A stretch of DNA of 27,006 nucleotides from GCA-2747515 sp964427825 (GTDB taxonomy: Bacteria > Patescibacteriota > Minisyncoccia > Moranbacterales > GCA-2747515): assembly GCA_964427825.1 (NCBI GenBank), contig CAYRUU010000013.1, forward strand, positions 1 to 27,006, in the 5' to 3' direction. This document shows, piece by piece, positions 7,612-14,689 of the stretch. The translations under genes were made by a program, and so were the position numbers. Numbering within the stretch: position 1 is the stretch's first letter; every line of letters starts with the position of its first letter. The notes under the pieces were generated by a model that had not been told where the DNA came from, did not search any database, and saw nothing but the letters and a program-made list of their open reading frames with translations.

Positions 7612-8016
7612 ATGCTTGTTATGCGACTATGCCGCGTGGGGCGACACAACCACGCACAGTATCACATTGTTGTGCAGGAAAAAACCAAAGCACCGACGGG
7701 AAAACACGTCGCTGTGGTGGGGAGCTATGATCCGCACAACAAACAAACAGTACTCAAAGAGGATCTGATCCAGAAGTTTCTCGCTGATGGCGCGCAACCA
7801 TCGGATACAGTGCACAATCTTTTGGTAAAAAACGGGCTGATTGATGGCACAAAGCGCACTGTCAAAGTGCCACCGAAGAAGGTGGAAGAAGCGCCGGCAG
7901 ATGAGGCGCAGGAGAAGACGGCGGAAGCCACTCCAGCACAAGATGCTACGGCGGACACAAAAGCGGATGCCACAGAGGATGTAAAGACAGACGCTACAAC
8001 GGAAGAAAAGAAATAG
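7612..8016 (+). CDS. rpsP: 30S ribosomal protein S16 (bS16) with long acidic/Ala-rich tail
   Basis: Residues 1-78 match bS16. MLVMRLCRVGRHNHAQYHIV corresponds to the conserved 'M.VIRL.R.G....P.YRIVV' start. VGSYDPHN and the segment DLIQKFLADGAQPSDTVHNLLVKNGL, written here only in outline, match the family's 'IG.Y.P' and 'W...GAQPTDTV..LL...G' blocks. S16 binds 16S rRNA and is needed for small-subunit assembly. After the core the protein continues for about 55 residues as a low-complexity tail rich in Ala, Glu, Lys, Asp and Thr. Such tails are frequent in CPR S16 proteins. The start codon has no clear Shine-Dalgarno; a second in-frame ATG three codons later is also possible. The usual partners rimM and trmD do not follow; a foreign-looking block does. 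Confidence 0.93.
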   Translation: MLVMRLCRVGRHNHAQYHIVVQEKTKAPTGKHVAVVGSYDPHNKQTVLKEDLIQKFLADGAQPSDTVHNLLVKNGLIDGTKRTVKVPPKKVEEAPADEAQEKTAEATPAQDATADTKADATEDVKTDATTEEKK

Positions 8017-8055
8017 CGCCACCGAAAATATACGCACAGAAAACGCAATCTTGGG

Positions 8056-8104
8056 ACATGTCCGAGGTTGTGTTTTTTTGCGAACCATAGTTCCAAAAAA
8101 GATC
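8056..8104 (+). repeat. Left copy of a diverged direct repeat flanking the A+T-rich block
   Basis: The first 27 bases (8056-8082) match 11384-11410 at 25 of 27 positions, including a shared run of seven T followed by GCG. Similarity weakens after that (about 14 of 21) and ends at a shared AGATC. The copy begins inside a 10-bp palindrome (GGACATGTCC, 8054-8063) that the right copy lacks. Confidence 0.7.
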
Positions 8105-8484
8105 ACAGGGGCTTGGGTTGGGAGGTACAAACCGACAAAGGAGTCACATGACACACATCAGGAGATGTGAAACAAAAACGCTGCAGAGGTGCTGGGCAAA
8201 AGAATCCGATATTTCGGTCTTTTACAGGAGGTTGTGTTGTCTGCACGGAAATTGTGAGAAACTGTCAAAAACCTCAACGACTCTCCCCACTTTAAAGGGA
8301 CAATCACTCATGGAGATACACTCTAATCTGGTGGGTGAAATTCGTTTTCACAAATTTATGTCAGTATGTTAAACTAGTGGAGAAGTTGAATTTTACACTT
8401 GGGAAGTGAGAATGAAAGTGTGGGGTTTAAGAATCAGGAGAATTTTTTAATCTACCTCTTAGTAGTGAATAACGCATTTAGTTA
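8105..8484 (+). other. Intergenic stretch between rpsP repeat and the A+T-rich gene; no gene seen
   Basis: An open frame of 84 codons at 8118-8372 crosses this stretch, but its translation is Cys/Arg-rich, lacks any recognisable pattern and has no Shine-Dalgarno; I do not call it. Composition shifts toward A+T within this stretch. A purine run (AGGAGG, 8226-8231) is not followed by a convincing start. Confidence 0.5.
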
Positions 8485-8493
8485 TGCTATAAA
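8485..8493 (+). promoter_or_regulatory. Candidate extended -10 of the large A+T-rich gene
   Basis: TGCTATAAA is an extended -10 element (TG at 8485-8486, TATAAA at 8488-8493) lying 25 nt before the ATG at 8519. No good -35 is visible. It supports starting the gene at 8519 and not at the upstream TTG. Confidence 0.4.
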
Positions 8494-8518
8494 GACAATT
8501 TTTAATTTAAACAAAGAT

Positions 8519-10816
8519 ATGAAAACACCAGAATTTTTTCAAGCAAGAAAAGAGAAAAGGGAAGAACTAAAAAAATATTTGCCGACGGATTTACAGTTGG
8601 AGGGAGAAATAAAGCCCACGAAGTGGAGTTTTGATGGTAAACTCTTGACAAGAAGAAATGTGGACGCGGAGGAATACCGAAACTTTTTTGAGATTGTCAG
8701 GTTGCAGAATAGGGGCGCAAAATTAACAGCTGACGAGAGATTGAAGCTTGAGGGGTTGAAGGAAGAATCAATGCGGGTGAAAAAGGAGATAGGAGCGAAT
8801 ATAAGTCAACAGTTCATAATTAAAAAAGGACTGGAGCAATTAGCGGGACGGGGAGAGTGGACTGACTACGCAAGCTTATTTAAAGCGGCAGNNNNNNNNN
8901 NNNNNNNNNNNNNNNNNNNNNNNNNNNNNNNNNNNNNNNNNNNNNNNNNNNNNNNNNNNNNNNNNNNNNNNNNNNNNNNNNNNNNNNNNNNGGCAGTGGG
9001 AGTTATTGCCGACCCTTCAAAATATCCACAAGAATTATCCTTTATTAAAGAAATTATTAATCGGGAGGGAAATTGGGAAAATAGCGATTATTTATACACC
9101 ATAATTTCTCAAAAGCTGCTCAATGGAGAAAATTTAGACAAGTTGTTCGAAGAAGAATACAATGACTACCTCAACCTTAAGGCACAGTCTGAGCAGTGGA
9201 ATAAAGAGTTGGATGAAACTAAGAAAGTTAAAAGCATTGATCAATGGTGGGATAAGTATGAAAATTATTTTGTAAATTTGCAAGTATTAGATCGAAGGTT
9301 GTCAGTAGCCCTGGTATTAAGCTTCAAAGACAAAGGTCTTTTGGCGCTACAGTCATATTTAAAAATTTATGATGAGGCATTGGGAGATGAAGGAATAAAA
9401 ACTTCAGTGCGGGATTTGATCAAAAGACGGAAAGGCTTTTCTCCGAATCAGTTGGATAAATTATTGCAAACGGCGCACGCTTACAAAAAAATGGGCAAAG
9501 TTGCTGCGTTTCAAGAAATACTGAGCAAAGAAGAAGATTTTCAGACCGAGTTGGATCATCGTCTGGTTGAAATGCTGGCGGAGTCTTTAGAAATACAACT
9601 GGACAAACAAGAACTTTCTTTAGATGGTTGGAATAAAAAATATCTTTTCAATCTGACTTCCAATGAGGAAATGATTAAGCAAAAAGAGGATAGCGAAAAC
9701 ACTCTAGCGCTTTACAGAGAAATGCTCAAGGCGACTTTTGAGAATCGCTTTGATGATTTTATTAGTAGCAATGATCAAACAAGTGAGGTGGGGCAAGATA
9801 TTGCTCGGCATAATCAACATATTAAAGAAGTGTATGGCAAGTTGGGAATAGATTGGGAGGGGTGGCTTGATTACAAAAAAACACAAGACTTTGCCGTGGA
9901 AACAGAAAAAGAAGTGGCGGCGCTGCCACGGTTTATTGAGTTATTAAAGGAAAGAGTAGGAAAGGTGCGAGAGGAAATTGCTTTTTTGGAGAAAGGGTTG
10001 ACGGAGAGAGAGTATTTGCCATTGGTTCATTTATTGGATGGAGCCAAGGATAAGCCCTTAGGTAATATGCAAGATTATAAAAAGTTAAAGGAGCGGTATG
10101 ATAATTTTGCACAGCGAATTAATGCTTTAAAAGAGAAATATCCAAATTTGGATTTTTCCTCTATCGCAGAACATTCCGGTCATCTCAGAGAAGCGATTGA
10201 ACTTTTTAAGGAAAAAGACAGAACAGAAACAGAAACTTTTTCCAAGGGATTTCGGATTAGACTTTGGGATCGTGATCCGCGAAAGGATTTGTTCCAGGGT
10301 AATTATACGCACTGCTGTATTGCCGTGGGAGTAAAGCCGGGAGAGCAGGATGGTGGTTTGAATACGCATGATCCGTCAACCGTAATGCAGTTTTTGGTAG
10401 ACAAGGGAATACAGGTGGCGGAAGTGCTGGATGAGTCCAAAGAAGATCCGATTGCGCAAGTCTGGCTATTTGTTTCCAAAGACAATTTAGGCGAGCCGAT
10501 TTTGGTGGTGGATAATTTTGAGGTGCAGAGCGATTATGTCAGCGATGTTTTTATCAATAATCAAGTAAGGGACAATATGTTTGAGTTTTTGAGAGGCTAT
10601 GCTAAGGCAATGAATATTCCCAAGGTCGGTTTGGCGCAGGTGAAAACTAATGATGTTGCTTCTTCTGAAATGCCTTCCTTTGCGACGTCTCCGATCGATA
10701 AAGTAGGTGGATATTTGAAAGAGTATACTTTGGATGTTGCTGGCAGGAAGGGGCGATATTATCTGGAGGCCTATAACAATCACAATCTAGCAGAAATTAT
10801 GAACGAGCAGATATAA
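8519..10816 (+). CDS. Large helical protein with C-terminal Cys-Cys, GNAT-like domain (interrupted by assembly gap)
   Basis: I start at ATG 8519 (MKTPEFFQARKEKREELKKY). The frame opens earlier at a TTG (8399), but that part reads like non-coding A+T-rich DNA and a -10 element lies inside it. Counting the 100 N, the frame has 765 codons. Residues up to about 560 are charged and helical, with coiled-coil-like stretches and no membrane segment. The last 185 or so residues form a distinct domain. It starts near FRIRLWDRDPRKDLFQGNYT, then HCCIAVGVKPGEQDGG, then AQVWLFVSKDNLGEPILVVD, then a helix and VGLAQVKTND. The 'own-value, lasting-bond, helix, neighbour-glycine' order resembles a GNAT acetyltransferase fold with a buried Cys pair (about residues 599-600). 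That is inference; I recognise no named family. Composition is visibly richer in A+T than the flanking genes. It precedes a GNAT-like gene by 30 nt. Confidence 0.7.
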   Translation: MKTPEFFQARKEKREELKKYLPTDLQLEGEIKPTKWSFDGKLLTRRNVDAEEYRNFFEIVRLQNRGAKLTADERLKLEGLKEESMRVKKEIGANISQQFIIKKGLEQLAGRGEWTDYASLFKAAXXXXXXXXXXXXXXXXXXXXXXXXXXXXXXXXXXAVGVIADPSKYPQELSFIKEIINREGNWENSDYLYTIISQKLLNGENLDKLFEEEYNDYLNLKAQSEQWNKELDETKKVKSIDQWWDKYENYFVNLQVLDRRLSVALVLSFKDKGLLALQSYLKIYDEALGDEGIKTSVRDLIKRRKGFSPNQLDKLLQTAHAYKKMGKVAAFQEILSKEEDFQTELDHRLVEMLAESLEIQLDKQELSLDGWNKKYLFNLTSNEEMIKQKEDSENTLALYREMLKATFENRFDDFISSNDQTSEVGQDIARHNQHIKEVYGKLGIDWEGWLDYKKTQDFAVETEKEVAALPRFIELLKERVGKVREEIAFLEKGLTEREYLPLVHLLDGAKDKPLGNMQDYKKLKERYDNFAQRINALKEKYPNLDFSSIAEHSGHLREAIELFKEKDRTETETFSKGFRIRLWDRDPRKDLFQGNYTHCCIAVGVKPGEQDGGLNTHDPSTVMQFLVDKGIQVAEVLDESKEDPIAQVWLFVSKDNLGEPILVVDNFEVQSDYVSDVFINNQVRDNMFEFLRGYAKAMNIPKVGLAQVKTNDVASSEMPSFATSPIDKVGGYLKEYTLDVAGRKGRYYLEAYNNHNLAEIMNEQI
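8892..8991. other. Assembly gap of exactly 100 N
   Basis: The round length marks a scaffold placeholder, so true size is unknown. The bases on both sides are the same five, GGCAG (8887-8891 and 8992-8996). Merging the two sides on that overlap keeps the reading frame (LFKAAVGVIADP) and would give a 730-residue protein. Confidence 0.98.
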
Positions 10817-10846
10817 AGAAAAGAAAAGAAAGAAGAGAAGAATGGG

Positions 10847-11374
10847 ATGTTAAATATTATTGATTTAGACAGTGGATCTGTTCAGTCAATCAATGCTTCC
10901 TCGCAATTGATGAATCGTATAGTGAACGGACAGATGCGAGAGATTTTTAATGAGGCCAATTATGAGGAATTACAAGACTTAGAGGCCGGCTATGGCAATA
11001 TGGCGGATGACTTGGAGAATGTGGTAAGAGGACTAACGAATCAAAGAGGAATCCAATTCCTTTTCAAGAAAAATGGGAAGTTGGAGGGGTATCTATCTTC
11101 TATGCCGGCGGATGAGTTTCATGCGGAAAGAAGAACAGCGTTGTTTGACGCTAGTCCGGATATTTTGTATGTGGAGTCGGTGATTGGGAAAACTAGTCTG
11201 GGCGCCATTGGAATGCTTTTGGAACAGGCCAAAGAAAAGGGCTACAAAAAAATATCAATCATTGGAATAAATAATCGATTGAATGAGGTGCTGAAGAAGA
11301 GGTATCAGTTTGCGTTGGTTGAAGAGGTGCTTTGGCTTGGTCAAGAAGCGGAGTATATGGAGGTGGAACTTTAA
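10847..11374 (+). CDS. GNAT-like acyltransferase, second gene of the A+T-rich block
   Basis: The 175-residue protein begins at ATG 10847 (MLNIIDLDSGSVQ), 30 nt after the large gene's stop. A long purine run (AAGAAAGAAGAGAAG) before it serves as a ribosome-binding region. An earlier ATG at 10842 is in another frame and stops at once. Its middle and C-terminal parts follow the GNAT plan: a strand with FLFKKNGKLEGYLSS, a strand DILYVESVIG, a turn KTSLGAIGMLLEQAKEKG where the acetyl-CoA pyrophosphate loop is expected, a strand KKISIIGIN, then NRLNEVLKKRYQF, like the family's 'N..a..lYek.GF'. The pyrophosphate loop lacks the classic Q/R-x-x-G-x-G/A. Co-transcription with the large protein is likely; a shared modification or effector role is inference. 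Confidence 0.68.
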   Translation: MLNIIDLDSGSVQSINASSQLMNRIVNGQMREIFNEANYEELQDLEAGYGNMADDLENVVRGLTNQRGIQFLFKKNGKLEGYLSSMPADEFHAERRTALFDASPDILYVESVIGKTSLGAIGMLLEQAKEKGYKKISIIGINNRLNEVLKKRYQFALVEEVLWLGQEAEYMEVEL

Positions 11375-11383
11375 AAGATCATT

Positions 11384-11431
11384 ACATCTCCGAGGTCGTG
11401 TTTTTTTGCGGGTATCGTTTCAAAGTAGATC
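11384..11431 (+). repeat. Right copy of the diverged direct repeat flanking the A+T-rich block
   Basis: This copy lies 9 nt after the GNAT-like gene's stop and matches 8056-8104. It is framed by short inverted repeats, ACATCTC (11384-11390) with GAGATGT (11434-11440), and AGATC with GATCT, so it could fold as a stem with a long loop. Confidence 0.7.
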
Positions 11432-11644
11432 TTGAGATGTTATGGTAAACCAACAACGATGATGCAAAACGATAACTGTACGCACGGATCCTTAGATGAC
11501 ATCTTTTTTGTCCGGAATGACAGTTTGTTGCGGGTCGGGTGAAGAGTGTTGAAAGCGCAATCTAACAAGGATCAACCCAGGGTGTGCCCAGTGGCGCGTT
11601 TTCTATTTCTTAACTCTTAACCCTTACTTCTTAAATCTTACCAC
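11432..11644 (+). other. Intergenic stretch between the A+T-rich block and rpmF; no gene seen
   Basis: No open frame of note. Around 11606-11641 there is a pyrimidine-rich series of imperfect CTTAAC/CTTAAA units. The stretch ends at the rpmF promoter. Composition returns toward that of the flanking genes. Confidence 0.5.
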
Positions 11645-11673
11645 TTGCTAAAATGGCAAAAGCTTGTTATACT
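11645..11673 (+). promoter_or_regulatory. Promoter of rpmF
   Basis: TTGCTA (11645-11650), a 17-bp spacer and TATACT (11668-11673) lie 92 nt before the rpmF ATG. It gives rpmF and probably nusB a promoter of their own, separate from the A+T-rich block. Confidence 0.65.
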
Positions 11674-11765
11674 GATTTTACGTGGTCTTGTCACATGTTT
11701 TCCTGGGAGATACCACGTATCTTTTTGTCAGTTAGCAGTGACACAATAATTACATTAGTACCCAT

Positions 11766-11963
11766 ATGGCAGTACCGAAACAACGACACAACACGTCACG
11801 CGGCGCACGCCGTCGCCGACACAACGAAGCCAAGGCAAAACCTGTCACCGTGCAGAAATGCGCATCGTGCGGCGAGATGAAAGTCCCGCATCGCATGTGC
11901 GAGGCATGCGGCATGTACCGTGGTGTGCAGTATAAGGAGGTGGTGACAACAGCAGGTAAATAG
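11766..11963 (+). CDS. rpmF: 50S ribosomal protein L32 (bL32), zinc-ribbon form
   Basis: The 65-residue product has the expected bL32 length. It begins MAVPKQRHNTSRGARRRRHN, the family's 'AVPK.R.S..R...RR.H' start. It keeps two CxxC pairs (CASC at 32-35 and CEAC at 45-48) that make the zinc ribbon, with GMYRGVQY at the usual end. bL32 sits in the large subunit near the peptidyl-transferase entrance. There is no Shine-Dalgarno before the ATG. It is followed by nusB after 73 nt, a pairing with rRNA-related genes that makes sense for co-expression. The rest of the usual L32 neighbourhood (fatty-acid synthesis genes) is absent. Confidence 0.95.
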   Translation: MAVPKQRHNTSRGARRRRHNEAKAKPVTVQKCASCGEMKVPHRMCEACGMYRGVQYKEVVTTAGK

Positions 11964-12036
11964 CGGTGGCGCCTTGCAGCGTCACTGCGGGGGTGTAGCG
12001 AAACGGGTAAGTGTTTTTTAAGTAACATCCATACGT

Positions 12037-12600
12037 ATGGCAAATCGTCATCTTCAGCGCTCCATTGCGATGCAAAGCCTCTTTGAATGGGATTTTCGCG
12101 GACAGGAGCAGGAGGCTGTCACAGCGATTGTGACGCACAGCTGTGCGGAGTTTGCGCCCGGCGCGGACAATTTTTCGTTTGTCAGTGCGCTTGTGGGCGG
12201 TACGGTGGAAAAACTTGCCGACATTGATCCGCTGATTTCCAAGTGTGCGCCAGAGTGGCCGCTGGATCAGATCGCGACGGTGGATCGCAACATCTTGCGC
12301 TTGGGGACGTATGAGTTGCTTTTTGGCAACTATGAAGAAACACCGCCAAAAGTGGCGATCAACGAGGCGATTGAACTTGCCAAGACGTACGGCGGTGACA
12401 GTAGTGCGCGGTTTGTTAATGGCGTTTTGGGTACGATTTATCGCGAGATGGGCGAGCCCATGAAGGATGATGACGCAGACAAGGCAAAACAACGACGCAA
12501 CAGTGTTTCTGTGGAGAATAGTGCCGACACCACAGTAAAGAAAACGACGGCAAGAAAGACTGCTGCAAAAAAGAAAACGGTGGCAAAAAAAGTAGTATGA
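12037..12600 (+). CDS. nusB: Transcription antitermination factor NusB with lysine-rich tail
   Basis: Residues 1 to about 137 match NusB, an all-helical RNA-binding protein. With S10 (NusE) it binds boxA in rRNA leaders and allows antitermination. Visible family blocks are the start RHLQRSIAMQSLFEWDF, then WPLDQIATVDRNILRLGTYEL, then PPKVAINEAIELAKTYGG, and FVNGVLGTI. After the core comes a tail of about 50 residues. Its last third is rich in Lys, Ala and Thr (for example KKTTARKTAAKKK), probably unfolded and RNA-attracting, and not part of typical NusB proteins of about 140 residues. The start ATG has no Shine-Dalgarno. It follows rpmF and precedes rnc, so the group serves ribosome production. 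Confidence 0.93.
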   Translation: MANRHLQRSIAMQSLFEWDFRGQEQEAVTAIVTHSCAEFAPGADNFSFVSALVGGTVEKLADIDPLISKCAPEWPLDQIATVDRNILRLGTYELLFGNYEETPPKVAINEAIELAKTYGGDSSARFVNGVLGTIYREMGEPMKDDDADKAKQRRNSVSVENSADTTVKKTTARKTAAKKKTVAKKVV

Positions 12601-12626
12601 TGCATCTGTAATAATATGAATTAAGC

Positions 12627-12684
12627 AAGCACGGTCGTTGTATGGTGATCACATCTGGTGATCACGAATACCGCGGGGGTGCTT
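12627..12684 (+). promoter_or_regulatory. Long imperfect hairpin just upstream of rnc
   Basis: An 8-bp helix formed by two copies of GTGATCAC (12645-12652 and 12658-12665, 5-nt loop) extends outward through TGTA-like pairs 12640-12643 with 12668-12671. It then continues through four pairs at 12635-12638 with 12673-12676 and closes with AAGCAC (12627-12632) and GTGCTT (12679-12684). The stem ends 10 nt before the rnc ATG. E. coli RNase III cuts a hairpin in its own rnc leader, so an autoregulatory target is a reasonable inference. Confidence 0.5.
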
Positions 12685-12694
12685 CCACGAGGCT

Positions 12695-13387
12695 ATGGCA
12701 ATTGATGTGGAACGGCTGGCACAAGTGTGCGGCATAACGGTACGTAACCGTGACTTTTTTATTGAGGCGATGACGCACCGCTCTTTTTTGAATGAGCACA
12801 AGGATCACGATTATCCACACAACGAACGGTTGGAGTTTTTGGGTGATGCTGTTTTGGAGCTAGTGGTGACGGAGTATTTGTTTACGCACTACAACAATCC
12901 AGAGGGGGAGATGACGGCGTGGCGCGCGGCATTGGTGAATGGTGAAATGTTGGCGCGCGTGGCGCGGGATATGGGAATTGAAGAATTCCTCTTGATGAGC
13001 AAGGGCGAGGCAAAAGACACGGGCAAGGCACGTCATTATTTGCTTGCCAATGCTGTGGAGGCACTCATCGGCGCGCTGTATCGCGATCAAGGTTACGATG
13101 CGGCGCAGGTGTTTATTCTCACGCACATCGTGTCGCGTATTGATGAAATCTTGGAAAAGAAAACCTATCTTGATCCCAAAAGTTATTTTCAAGAAAAGGC
13201 GCAGGAATATATGAGTGTGACACCGCACTATCAATTGGTGTCGGAGGTCGGTCCAGATCATGATCGCGAATTTATGGTTGCCGTGCATATCGGCGAGGAG
13301 GAAGTGGCGCGCGGTGCCGGTCGCAGTAAACAAGATGCACAACGCGCCGCCGCGCGCGCCGCACTGGAAAAAAAGGGCTGGGTGTGA
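12695..13387 (+). CDS. rnc: Ribonuclease III, with Asn at one catalytic position
   Basis: The 230-residue protein has the standard length and order. The N-terminal nuclease domain carries the signature NERLEFLGDAVLE (43-55), giving E44, E47 and D51. The second catalytic segment is LLANAVEALIGALY, where E122 matches E. coli E117. The residue matching E. coli D114 is Asn119. A double-stranded-RNA-binding domain follows (about 155-228: DPKSYFQEKAQEYM start, GRSKQDAQRAAARAAL end). RNase III cuts double-stranded RNA, including the rRNA precursor and its own mRNA in some bacteria. The enzyme acts as a dimer in the cytoplasm. The start ATG has no Shine-Dalgarno at normal spacing, and a long hairpin lies just before it. 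Confidence 0.95.
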   Translation: MAIDVERLAQVCGITVRNRDFFIEAMTHRSFLNEHKDHDYPHNERLEFLGDAVLELVVTEYLFTHYNNPEGEMTAWRAALVNGEMLARVARDMGIEEFLLMSKGEAKDTGKARHYLLANAVEALIGALYRDQGYDAAQVFILTHIVSRIDEILEKKTYLDPKSYFQEKAQEYMSVTPHYQLVSEVGPDHDREFMVAVHIGEEEVARGAGRSKQDAQRAAARAALEKKGWV

Positions 13388-13486
13388 GATTGCGTCGTGG
13401 GTGTTTTTGTGGTAATGTCAAGGAAGACACGCGCGGTGGTGGGTGATTATGGGCGTGTGTAGTGTTATTGCTGACATACTACGTTC

Positions 13487-14689
13487 GTGAAAGTTTTAAT
13501 GATTGCGCCAACGCCGTTTTTTTCGCATCGCGGGACGCATATTCGGATCCTTGAAGAAGCGCGCGCCTTGGAGCGGCAGGGACACAATGTCATGATTGTG
13601 ACCTACCACAACGGTGATGATCTTGCGCACGATATTCCCAACACGACTATTGACGTGCGCCGCATCCGCCGATGGCTTTTTTGGTACAAGAAAACGGAGG
13701 CGGGGCCGGATTGGCAGAAGGTCATCCTCAACATTTTTCTGATACGCAAAGTGTATACGATGATCCGTACGTGGCGTCCGGACGTGGTGCATGCGCACTT
13801 GCACGAGGGCGTGTTGATTGCGCGATTGATGCGGCTACTCCTTTTTCGTCATCGTTTTATTACGGTATCGGATTTTCATGGTAGCTTGGTTGGTGAAATG
13901 CGGTCGCATGGCTATTTGCGCATGCCACCGCTTGGCACAATCTTTCGTGCTGTGGAGCGGTGGATTGATGGCATGGGCGATGTGGCAGTGGTGAGTGGTG
14001 CGGAGAATCATGCGGTGATTGCGCAGGCGCGGGAAGATCATACCGTAACACACGTGCCGGACGGCGTGGATGTGACAATGTATGATGCAGTGGATAAGGA
14101 TCGCATGGCAGACCGCCTGCGCTACGACATCCCGAAGGACGCGTTTGTTGTGGTATACACCGGAGCACTTATTCCCAACAAGGGCATTGACCATGTTATG
14201 CATGCCATTGCACCGACGGTGCGCTTGGTGCCAAACGTCCACTTTGTGATCGGTGGATTTCCGGATGCATGGGTACGTGCGTTTGTGCGTGACAATCATC
14301 TGGAGCAACACGTGACGATTATTGCACCTCTTAACTATTTTTCTTTGCCGCACATCAACACACTTGCCGATGTCGCCATTGACCCGAAAGATGTGACGGT
14401 GCAGCAAGCGAGTGGCAAAATTTTGCAATACATGGCGGCACGTGTGGGTATTATCTGTGCCGATCGTCCGACCAATCACACCTATCTGCGTGAGGAAAGT
14501 GCGACATTTTTACCGCATGTGGATGCCGAGACGATCAGTCGTGCTATTGCGCGCTATGCTGCGGATCCGCACTTGCGCGCCATGCACGCTGGCAACGCCC
14601 ATGCCGATGCACGTCAGTGGGATTGGAATACTATCGGTGCACAATTACATAAACTCTATGATGTCTGTATAAAACAACACACACTATGA
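13487..14689 (+). CDS. Glycosyltransferase family 4, GTG start, overlapping the PBP1A gene
   Basis: I read from GTG 13487 (MKVLMIAPTPFFSHRGTHIR); the next ATG four codons on would cut into the first beta-strand. The 400-residue protein is GT-B. The N-terminal domain has PTPFFSHRGTHIRILEEARA, then DVVHAHLHEG, then HVPDGVDVTMY, the domain linker. The C-terminal domain has VVVYTGALIPNKGIDHV (family G-x-x-x-x-KG) and DVAIDPKD...SGKILQYMA, a variant of the EX7E donor-binding region with Ser/Lys in place of the first Glu, as in some GT4 subfamilies. Its stop (TGA) overlaps the next ATG as ATGA, so translation is probably coupled to PBP1A. That coupling suggests a role in glycan or wall assembly; acceptor unknown. 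An unassigned stretch of 99 nt lies between rnc and this gene. Confidence 0.88.
   Translation: MKVLMIAPTPFFSHRGTHIRILEEARALERQGHNVMIVTYHNGDDLAHDIPNTTIDVRRIRRWLFWYKKTEAGPDWQKVILNIFLIRKVYTMIRTWRPDVVHAHLHEGVLIARLMRLLLFRHRFITVSDFHGSLVGEMRSHGYLRMPPLGTIFRAVERWIDGMGDVAVVSGAENHAVIAQAREDHTVTHVPDGVDVTMYDAVDKDRMADRLRYDIPKDAFVVVYTGALIPNKGIDHVMHAIAPTVRLVPNVHFVIGGFPDAWVRAFVRDNHLEQHVTIIAPLNYFSLPHINTLADVAIDPKDVTVQQASGKILQYMAARVGIICADRPTNHTYLREESATFLPHVDAETISRAIARYAADPHLRAMHAGNAHADARQWDWNTIGAQLHKLYDVCIKQHTL

Noticed and set aside
7627..8154. Opposite-strand frame of 175 codons over rpsP
   Set aside because: The plus-strand frame is an unmistakable S16. The opposite frame is Phe/Cys/Arg-rich with no family likeness.
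8118..8372. 84-codon open frame before the A+T-rich gene
   Set aside because: Cys/Arg-rich translation with no pattern, no Shine-Dalgarno, and it lies across a composition change. More likely non-coding.
8399..8518. Upstream TTG start extending the large gene by 40 codons
   Set aside because: No Shine-Dalgarno; the added stretch holds a -10 element and reads like A+T-rich spacer. ATG 8519 preferred.
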